Shown in pieces: positions 57,989 through 64,000 of a DNA stretch of 64,000 nucleotides (the stretch's first letter is position 1; the number at the start of each line of letters is the position of its first letter). Source of the stretch: Photobacterium sanguinicancri (GTDB lineage: Bacteria > Pseudomonadota > Gammaproteobacteria > Enterobacterales > Vibrionaceae); the NCBI RefSeq assembly GCF_024346675.1, contig NZ_AP024850.1, forward strand, positions 558,001-622,000, read 5' to 3'. The notes below the pieces were generated by a model. That model saw nothing but the letters and a program-made list of their open reading frames with translations. It was not told the DNA's origin and ran no database searches. The translations under genes and the position numbers were made by a program.

Positions 57989-58582
57989 ATGTTTACTCAT
58001 AGTAATAAAAAAATAACTAACCAAACGGGTTCAGTTGCAATTGAATTGACCTTTGTTGTTGGTGCTCTTGCGATGTGCATGATGTTCGCGGGTGATTTAG
58101 CAGCAAAGATGACGATTCAAGGTGAGTTAGATAATTTAAGTTACTCTATGGCAAATATAGTGCGAGATCGTACGGCGTTATATTCTCATGCTGATAATGT
58201 TCGCGAAGAACTGAGTAGACAAGATGCAGAACAAATCGATCGAATCGTGAGAAGTAACCTGACTCGACAACGAGCTGGATTTAATAACGATAAATATGCC
58301 GTTATCGTTGAAGGCGTAACTTTTGATAGTGCTAGTAATGCGAATACGCCTGCCACAGTGAAGCAACTTAAGTCTTTTCATTTAGGCAATAAACAATTGA
58401 ATTGTAATCCCCCTCCTTCTTCGGAATTTAAAGCATTAACGCCATACACCAATAAAAAACGTTATATGCCAATGTATCGAGTCACTATTTGTTATGAGAG
58501 CCCAAACCTGTTTTATACTTTTTCTGGTGCAGAAGAAGGGGCGTTAGTCATTCAATCTTCAAGCATTAACGTGGGGCGCTAG
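57989..58582 (+). CDS. TadF-like pseudopilin
   Basis: A 197-residue protein with leader MFTHSNKKITNQTG followed by SVAIELTFVVGALAMCMMFAGDLA (Glu at position 5 after Gly14), as in TadE/TadF pseudopilins. The remaining 150 residues have a pair of Cys (LNCNPPPSS and VTICYE) that could form a disulfide outside the cell. It starts three bases after the tadE stop. Confidence 0.78.
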   Translation: MFTHSNKKITNQTGSVAIELTFVVGALAMCMMFAGDLAAKMTIQGELDNLSYSMANIVRDRTALYSHADNVREELSRQDAEQIDRIVRSNLTRQRAGFNNDKYAVIVEGVTFDSASNANTPATVKQLKSFHLGNKQLNCNPPPSSEFKALTPYTNKKRYMPMYRVTICYESPNLFYTFSGAEEGALVIQSSSINVGR

Positions 58583-58586
58583 CACG

Positions 58587-60326
58587 ATGCAAAATTATAG
58601 TAAGCAATCTGGCGTTGCTGCAATTTGGTTTGTCTTAGTCTTTATTGCTCTCGCAAGCTTAACGGCCTTGGGCGTTGAAGGGGCACGTTATCTTAATAAT
58701 AAAGCCCGCTTGGGGGATGCCCTTGAAACGGCCTCTTTATTATTGGCAGCACAAGAAGCAAAACAATCTGAAGATGAAAGAAACCAGGCATATGTTACGC
58801 AAGTTGCCCGTAGTTATTTGCCAGATGCCAGCACCTCTTTACCACAATTGAATATTCACTATCGAAGCGGTGAAGAGACGATTGAGATCGGTGGTAAGCA
58901 GCAAGATGTTGAATTTCTTCAATACAAAGTGACGGCGTCGACTCAACATGATTCGTGGATGAATATGCCAGATGCGCCCTCATTTGATGAAACTCAGAAT
59001 ATAAGTAATTTTGCCGCGGCTAAAAAAGTTGCGATTAAGTCCGGGGTGAGTGATGCTTTTTTAGTTATGGATCATTCCCTTAATATGAACAGTAATACCT
59101 GCCAGATTAAATATCCGGGTAGTAATATCTATAAACACCAAACAGCAAAATTATTTATCGCTCACCAATTAGCTCATGAATTTATTAATCGTAAGCAAGG
59201 GATCTCGGTAGATAAGAGTAAAGAAGATATTGAGCCAATTGAGGGGAATGTCGCAGTATTTCCATTTGATACCCGTACATCAAATTTTTCAAATGATCAG
59301 TCTGGAAGTGGTAATTTGCCGCTCTGCCAAAACCACCTTGATTTTTACAGTGCAAGTGAAGAAAACAGCATTAATGGCCTTGGCGTTGATAAAGGGTTTG
59401 GTGAAATAGATTGGAATCACTCCAGCATTAAATGGTTGACGATGGGAGAGGCGTTAAACCGTCAAGACGCTCTTGGTACTTATGTGAATGAAACCTATAA
59501 CACTCAAGACAAGATTGGCCAATGGTTGCCTGATGCTGAGAAGCATATCGATTATTGGGAAACCGTTAATTCTATTGCGGGCCGTAATGCTTTAGCTGAC
59601 ACATCACGAGAATCAAACTTAATGGCGTTTCCTGATAATCGCCTTTGTCGTGGTAACTTTATGACGGTATCGATTACAAACCCTAAGTTCAATACAGAAA
59701 AAAATAAGGTAGGTGGATATTTAGGGTTAATTAATTCATTTACTTCTAATTCACCGATTACGCAAAATAGTGCGCATAAGCCTGGAAGTTACATTGGTGG
59801 TTGGAGTGCATCATATCAAGGCATTTTACAGGCACTGAATGATTACCATCATCATGGAGACAAGGACAAACAGTCGACGATGGTCGTTATTTTAGGCGGT
59901 GGAGATCGACCAAGAGCCAGTGATAATTTGCGCTATAAGAATGGTCAGGTGATCGATCACTCTAATATATTAAAAAAACTGAGTGATCATGGGCTGTGTG
60001 AGAAGATTAAGAGCGATTACCCTAAGCTGAATTTATTTGCGATAGGGATTGATGTGGATCCTAAGAGTTTAAAAGGCGTGACCAAGAGGACTGGCGGGTG
60101 TATTGATGATGCGAACACCTCAATGATTGACCACAAGGCAGCCACTGGCACGACAGGATCAACAGATATTTGCTGGGGAGGCACTTCACCTGTCGGCACC
60201 GACTTCTCCCTTACGGATTATGGTGTGTCGACCATTAGCGCAATTGTTAGTGCTGGATTAAATGCTGGTGGGGCTGCGGGCCAAAAAGAAGAAGTCGGAA
60301 GTATTTACGATCGACGTACTCAATAG
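58587..60326 (+). CDS. TadG-like protein with VWA-like domain
   Basis: A 579-residue protein with an N-terminal pilin-like helix (SGVAAIWFVLVFIALASLTALGVEGARYLNNKA) in which the usual Glu5 is replaced by Trp, then a large extracytoplasmic region. DAFLVMDHSLNMNS (about residues 155-168) has the place and form of a VWA MIDAS (DxSxS), with Asn in the last position, and TMVVILGGGDRPR and LFAIGIDVD are further VWA-like strands. Several Cys residues suggest disulfides. TadG proteins anchor or modulate Flp pilus assembly. A terminator at 60423 ends the module. Confidence 0.8.
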   Translation: MQNYSKQSGVAAIWFVLVFIALASLTALGVEGARYLNNKARLGDALETASLLLAAQEAKQSEDERNQAYVTQVARSYLPDASTSLPQLNIHYRSGEETIEIGGKQQDVEFLQYKVTASTQHDSWMNMPDAPSFDETQNISNFAAAKKVAIKSGVSDAFLVMDHSLNMNSNTCQIKYPGSNIYKHQTAKLFIAHQLAHEFINRKQGISVDKSKEDIEPIEGNVAVFPFDTRTSNFSNDQSGSGNLPLCQNHLDFYSASEENSINGLGVDKGFGEIDWNHSSIKWLTMGEALNRQDALGTYVNETYNTQDKIGQWLPDAEKHIDYWETVNSIAGRNALADTSRESNLMAFPDNRLCRGNFMTVSITNPKFNTEKNKVGGYLGLINSFTSNSPITQNSAHKPGSYIGGWSASYQGILQALNDYHHHGDKDKQSTMVVILGGGDRPRASDNLRYKNGQVIDHSNILKKLSDHGLCEKIKSDYPKLNLFAIGIDVDPKSLKGVTKRTGGCIDDANTSMIDHKAATGTTGSTDICWGGTSPVGTDFSLTDYGVSTISAIVSAGLNAGGAAGQKEEVGSIYDRRTQ

Positions 60327-60422
60327 CACTGCATTATTGTTTGATCATTATCGTCCTGATGGTGGGCGGTACCTTTCTTGATACTCTTTACAAAATACTG
60401 ACCTGCTTTTTACAAACCTAAT

Positions 60423-60446
60423 AGCCCGTTTTCTGACGGGCTTGTT
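60423..60446 (+). terminator. Terminator after the tadG-like gene
   Basis: AGCCCGT / ACGGGCT stem with a 6-base loop followed by TGTTAT. Confidence 0.6.
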
Positions 60447-60485
60447 ATACTTGTTGTTGATTTATCTAACCTATATAGGCTTTTC

Positions 60486-61595
60486 GTGTTACGTCATTTA
60501 ACTATCGCAGTGTGCATTATTGGTTTGGCTGGTTGTGCTAAACCTACCGATCGAGGGCAGCAGTACCTTGACGGTGATTTCGAGCAAGTCTTGAATCAAG
60601 TTGAGTCGGTAAACTCGGATAAAGTCCGAGATTACAGCCAATTTGATGCGCAGATGACGAAAGTGATTGAACGCTCACCCTCCATGGCGGAAAAGTACTT
60701 CCCACTTTATAACCAAATTCAGAGCTGGGCCGCGCATTCTGGCGATCCTACTGAGTTGGCTAATTATGGTATTCAAGCTGCACAAATGGGTGGCGGTGAT
60801 GGCTACGGTAATGTGATGTTCACTGGCTATTTCTCGCCTGTTATTGAACTGCGTCATCAAGCAAACGAGAAGTTTAAATACCCGGTTTATGGTATGCCGA
60901 AATGTGATGGTAAGTGCCCAACGCGTACAGAGATAAACAATGGCGTATTGGCGAATCAGCAACTGGAGCTAGGCTACAGCGCCTCTATGCTCGATGTTTT
61001 TATGATGGAAGTGCAAGGCAGTGGCTTTGTCCATTTTGATGATAATGATGAGTTACAGTATTTCGCTTATGCGGGCAAAAATGGTCATCCTTACGTCAGT
61101 ATTGGTCGCATTCTGATTGAACGAGATCAAGTGCCGCGTGAGAAAATGTCACTAAAAGCTATCTCTGATTGGGTGGCGAAGCAAGATGAAGCGACGGTAC
61201 GCGAACTGCTAGAGCAAAACCCATCGTATGTCTTCTTTAAGCCGCAAGAGAGCTTGGATGTAATGGGAACCGCGGGTATTCCATTATTGGCGCACGCGTC
61301 AGTTGCCGCTGATCGTGAATATTTACCGATGGGCAGTGTGATTTTAGCAGAAGTGCCTCAGCTTGATAGTGAAGGTAATTGGAACGGCAAGCACGTACTG
61401 AAACTGCTGATGGCATTAGATACCGGTGGTGCGGTGAAGAAAAATCACCTCGATCTATACCACGGCATGGGTGACCAAGCGGGTATTGATGCTGGGCACT
61501 ACAAGCATTTTGGCCGTGTGTGGAAGTTAGGTTTACCGAATACCGCCACTGCCGATCCTTGGCTTGTGCCTGCACAGGCTGCGAAGCCTGAATAG
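60486..61595 (+). CDS. mltA: Membrane-bound lytic murein transglycosylase A
   Basis: A 369-residue lipoprotein with lipobox GLAGC (Cys17) and the MltA and 3D domains. VMFTGYFSPVIELRHQ, MLDVFMMEVQGSGFVHF and LLMALDTGGAVKKNHLDLYHGMGDQAGIDAG (which holds the catalytic Asp region) are typical. It cleaves glycan strands of peptidoglycan at the outer membrane. GTG start; upstream AGG seven bases away. The neighbours tcdA and csdEA are conserved with E. coli and V. cholerae. Confidence 0.95.
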   Translation: MLRHLTIAVCIIGLAGCAKPTDRGQQYLDGDFEQVLNQVESVNSDKVRDYSQFDAQMTKVIERSPSMAEKYFPLYNQIQSWAAHSGDPTELANYGIQAAQMGGGDGYGNVMFTGYFSPVIELRHQANEKFKYPVYGMPKCDGKCPTRTEINNGVLANQQLELGYSASMLDVFMMEVQGSGFVHFDDNDELQYFAYAGKNGHPYVSIGRILIERDQVPREKMSLKAISDWVAKQDEATVRELLEQNPSYVFFKPQESLDVMGTAGIPLLAHASVAADREYLPMGSVILAEVPQLDSEGNWNGKHVLKLLMALDTGGAVKKNHLDLYHGMGDQAGIDAGHYKHFGRVWKLGLPNTATADPWLVPAQAAKPE

Positions 61596-61739
61596 AGGTT
61601 ACCTCTCGGTAAATCCTCTGCCATTTTTATCCTTAGTTTGCTTTTTACACCGCTTGCGCAAACTGGACAATTCTTAATAGAGCGCGTATAACACGCGCTC
61701 ATTCTTTATCTGAACGACCTAGCTAGCAGTGAATATCCT

Positions 61740-62549
61740 ATGCGCGAATTAGATACCCCAGCCTCAGACAGTTATAACCAACGTTTTGGTGGCACACGTC
61801 GCCTTTATGGTAACAGTGAAGTAGAGATTTATCGGGCTGCACATGTCTGTGTGATCGGTATTGGCGGTGTTGGCTCATGGGCTGCAGAAGCATTAGCGCG
61901 TTCAGGTATTGGTGAGTTGACGTTAATCGACATGGACGATGTCTGTGTGACGAACATTAACCGTCAGATCCATGCGATGACGGGGACTGTGGGTCAGAGC
62001 AAAATTGAAGTGATGGCGGAACGTATAAAGCTCATCAACCCTGAGTGTCAGGTGAATTTGATTGATGACTTTATTACGCCAGAGAACATTCGTGAATACA
62101 TCGATGGTCGCCACGATTACATCTTAGATGCGATAGACAGCATGAAGCCAAAAGCGGCATTATTGGCACACTGTAAGAGTAATAAGTATAAAGTGATCAC
62201 CACGGGTGGTGCGGGCGGTCAAACCGATCCAACGCAAATTCAAATCACGGATTTGACCAAGACGATTCAAGATCCACTGGCGAAAAAACTGCGCGATACA
62301 CTACGTCGTCATCATAATTTTCCGACTAACCCCAAGCGTAAGTTTGGCATCGATTGTGTGTATTCAACAGAGCAGTTGAAGTACCCACAAGCGGATGGCT
62401 CGGTCTGTAATATGAAGGCGTCAGCCGAAGGGCCTAAGCGTATGGATTGTGCCAGTGGCTTTGGTGCAGCAACAATGGTGACAGCGACATTTGGTTTTGT
62501 TGCCGTTTCTCGTGTGTTGCAAAAGCTAGTACAAAAACACCTAAAATAA
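61740..62549 (+). CDS. tcdA: tRNA threonylcarbamoyladenosine dehydratase
   Basis: A 269-residue E1-like enzyme (CsdL/YgdL) that dehydrates t6A37 of tRNAs to cyclic ct6A. The ATP-binding VIGIGGVGSWAAEALARSGIG, LIDMDDVCVTNINRQ and the YILDAIDSMKPKAALL segments are present, as is the CNMKASAEGPKRMDCASGFG C-terminal part. It converges on csdE, whose product delivers sulfur relayed from CsdA and is needed for TcdA function in E. coli. Confidence 0.95.
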   Translation: MRELDTPASDSYNQRFGGTRRLYGNSEVEIYRAAHVCVIGIGGVGSWAAEALARSGIGELTLIDMDDVCVTNINRQIHAMTGTVGQSKIEVMAERIKLINPECQVNLIDDFITPENIREYIDGRHDYILDAIDSMKPKAALLAHCKSNKYKVITTGGAGGQTDPTQIQITDLTKTIQDPLAKKLRDTLRRHHNFPTNPKRKFGIDCVYSTEQLKYPQADGSVCNMKASAEGPKRMDCASGFGAATMVTATFGFVAVSRVLQKLVQKHLK

Positions 62550-62578
62550 CGGATAGTTATTACACCGTTCAAGAATAT

Positions 62579-62617
62579 AAAAAAGCGGCTCGCGTAGTGA
62601 TACGGAGCCGCTTTTTT
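62579..62617. terminator. Bidirectional terminator between tcdA and csdE
   Basis: AAAAGCGGCTC / GAGCCGCTTTTTT stem with a 13-base loop, flanked by A and T runs. Confidence 0.85.
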
Positions 62618-62636
62618 GTTATTTAATTTGAAGTGT

Positions 62637-63068
62637 TCACGCGTTTGTAGCAGTCACTTTAATTTGCTCAACAATGGCTTTAAGCCCATTACCACGCGAT
62701 GGGCTTAGGTGTTCAATTAAACCTAAACGGTCAAAATACGCATCAATATCAAATGCTAAAATATCACTCGCAGATTTGCCTTCATAGGCAGCTAAGACCA
62801 GAGTAATTAAGCCTCGAACGATACGGGCGTCAGAGTCAGCGGCAAAGTGGAACACACCGTTTTGATTATCGTGTGTCAACCAGACGAGGCTCTCACAACC
62901 ACTGACGGTGAGATCGGCGAGCTTAAATTCATCAGGTAATGCGGGAAGCTTTTTGCCTAATTGAATGACGGTGCGATAACGGTCTTCCCAGCCTTTAGCT
63001 GTTTGCATTTGCGCGACAATATCGTCAGCGGTAATTTCAGTCCCAAATGGGTGGTGCGGTAATGTCAT
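62637..63068 (-). CDS. csdE: Sulfur acceptor protein CsdE (SufE family)
   Basis: A 143-residue SufE-fold protein. The sulfur-accepting Cys58 is in TVSGCESLVWL; GWEDRYRTVIQLGKKLPALP, RIVRGLITLVLAAYEGKSA and LSPSRGNGLKAIVEQI are typical. It takes persulfide sulfur from CsdA and enhances its activity. It starts 9 bases after csdA. Confidence 0.94.
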   Translation of the reverse strand: MTLPHHPFGTEITADDIVAQMQTAKGWEDRYRTVIQLGKKLPALPDEFKLADLTVSGCESLVWLTHDNQNGVFHFAADSDARIVRGLITLVLAAYEGKSASDILAFDIDAYFDRLGLIEHLSPSRGNGLKAIVEQIKVTATNA

Positions 63069-63077
63069 GGTCTTTCC

Positions 63078-64000
63078 TTACAGCAGGCTACAGGCTTTGT
63101 GTAGCGCAGCGATAAAACAGTCAATGTCTTGTTCAGTATTATAAAGCGCGATTGACACGCGTAATGTACCTGTTAATCCTAACGCATCAAGCATTGGGTG
63201 GGCACAGTGATGACCCGCACGCAGTGCGACGCCTTGCTGATCAAGTAAGGTGGCAATGTCTTGATGGTGTACGCCATCAACAACAAAAGAGAACAGGCTT
63301 GCGTGTTCTTGTAGGCCAACAATGCGTAGATCTTCAATATCTTTAATACCCTCGATAGCACGCTGGCGAAGGCTCGCAATATGTTGTTCGGCTTGTGGTT
63401 GATTAATGGCTTGAAACCAATCAATGGCTGTCGCAAGGCCAAGGCTACCCGCAACATTGGGAGTACCCGCTTCAAATTTACCAGGAACGCCTGAATAGGT
63501 GGTGCCGTTGAAGCTGACTTTTTCTACCATCTTACCGCCGCCGTGCCACGGTGGCATCGCTTCTAGTAATGCTAGCTTGCCATACAGAGCGCCAATGCCA
63601 GCAGGGGCAAACAGTTTATGGCCAGAGAAAACATAGAAGTCAGCATCCAGCGATTGAACATCTATCGCTTCGTGCACCACGCCTTGAGCACCATCAACGA
63701 CGACAACTGCACCATGTTGGTGAGCTTCGTCAATTATTTGCTCAATTGGATTTCGGGTGCCTGTGACGTTGGTGATATGGGCTATCGCCACTATCTTGGT
63801 TTTGTTTGATAGTAATTGGCTAAAAGCCGCCATATCGAGCGAGCAATCTGAACACATCGGAATTTTGACGACTTTTGCACCCGTCTGCTGGGCCACTATT
63901 TGCCACGGAACAATATTGGCATGATGTTCTAATTCGCTGACGAGGATCTCATCATTAGGTTGCAACGTTTGGCGAGCATAGGTTTGGGCGATTAAGTTTA
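63078..64000 (-). CDS. csdA: Cysteine desulfurase CsdA (C-terminal part)
   Basis: The frame stays open to the right edge, so the N terminus is outside the window; about 306 residues are present. A class V aminotransferase fold: SELEHHANIVPW, VVVDGAQGVVHEAIDVQ, FYVFSGHKLFAPAGIGALYG with the PLP-binding Lys, and LRAGHHCAHPMLDALG with the catalytic Cys on its loop. It removes sulfur from cysteine (or selenium and sulfinate from analogues) and passes it to CsdE, the next gene in the operon. Confidence 0.95.
   Translation of the reverse strand, partial: NLIAQTYARQTLQPNDEILVSELEHHANIVPWQIVAQQTGAKVVKIPMCSDCSLDMAAFSQLLSNKTKIVAIAHITNVTGTRNPIEQIIDEAHQHGAVVVVDGAQGVVHEAIDVQSLDADFYVFSGHKLFAPAGIGALYGKLALLEAMPPWHGGGKMVEKVSFNGTTYSGVPGKFEAGTPNVAGSLGLATAIDWFQAINQPQAEQHIASLRQRAIEGIKDIEDLRIVGLQEHASLFSFVVDGVHHQDIATLLDQQGVALRAGHHCAHPMLDALGLTGTLRVSIALYNTEQDIDCFIAALHKACSLL

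Overview
The window is chromosomal backbone DNA from a gamma-proteobacterium of the Vibrionaceae, most probably a Photobacterium. The reasons are the 16S rRNA sequence as I recall it for that genus (no search was run), Vibrio-like gene order (gshA - lytic transglycosylase - luxS - corB - ypjD / ffh-rpsP-rimM-trmD-rplS; aroF-tyrA, pheA, raiA, bamD / rluD-pgeF-clpB; recCBD-argA; mltA-tcdA-csdEA), and lineage-restricted families such as DUF2850 and DUF2799. I see no insertion sequence, prophage, integron or CRISPR array.

Layout. 1-8.4 kb: the end of a sodium-pumping decarboxylase (oadB), an MDR oxidoreductase, yqaA, a large M16 protease, gshA, a lytic transglycosylase lipoprotein and luxS. 8.5-14.4 kb: corB and ypjD (minus strand) divergent from ffh and the rpsP-rimM-trmD-rplS translation operon. 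14.5-19.9 kb: an outer-membrane barrel, a short CstA-family transporter, a DUF2799 lipoprotein and a BtsS/BtsR-type two-component system; three direct repeats with an exact 20-bp period upstream of the transporter look like the BtsR operator. 20.0-25.3 kb: aromatic amino-acid biosynthesis (aroF-tyrA behind tandem TyrR boxes; pheA behind a Phe-rich leader peptide and attenuator), with a LipL32-family surface protein between them and raiA after. 25.8-32.6 kb: bamD, rluD-pgeF, a small periplasmic protein with an elaborate operator, clpB and a YebE-like protein. 32.6-38.6 kb: a complete rRNA operon (16S, tRNA-Glu, 23S, 5S, tRNA-Asp), followed by two degenerate tRNA-Asp-derived repeat units. 38.7-45.4 kb: accessory genes (small membrane protein, Bcr/EmrD-type exporter, second DUF2799 lipoprotein), dapD, a LexA-box-sharing pair (yebG and a Tag-like glycosylase), and a LysR regulator divergent from a TDT-family transporter. 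45.6-56.5 kb: recC, recB, recD and argA. 56.7-60.4 kb: a DUF2850 protein and a tadE-tadF-tadG-like minor-pilin module without the rest of a tad locus. 60.5-64 kb: mltA, tcdA and the csdA-csdE sulfur-transfer pair, csdA running off the right edge.

The most unusual items are the tRNA-Asp-derived tandem repeats after the rRNA operon, the BtsR-like triple direct repeat, the stand-alone tadEFG module, the LipL32 homologue without a lipidation cysteine, the shared SOS operator, and the double palindrome around the promoter of the small periplasmic gene near 28.9 kb. All identifications come from reading sequence and remembered family features; no database search was possible.
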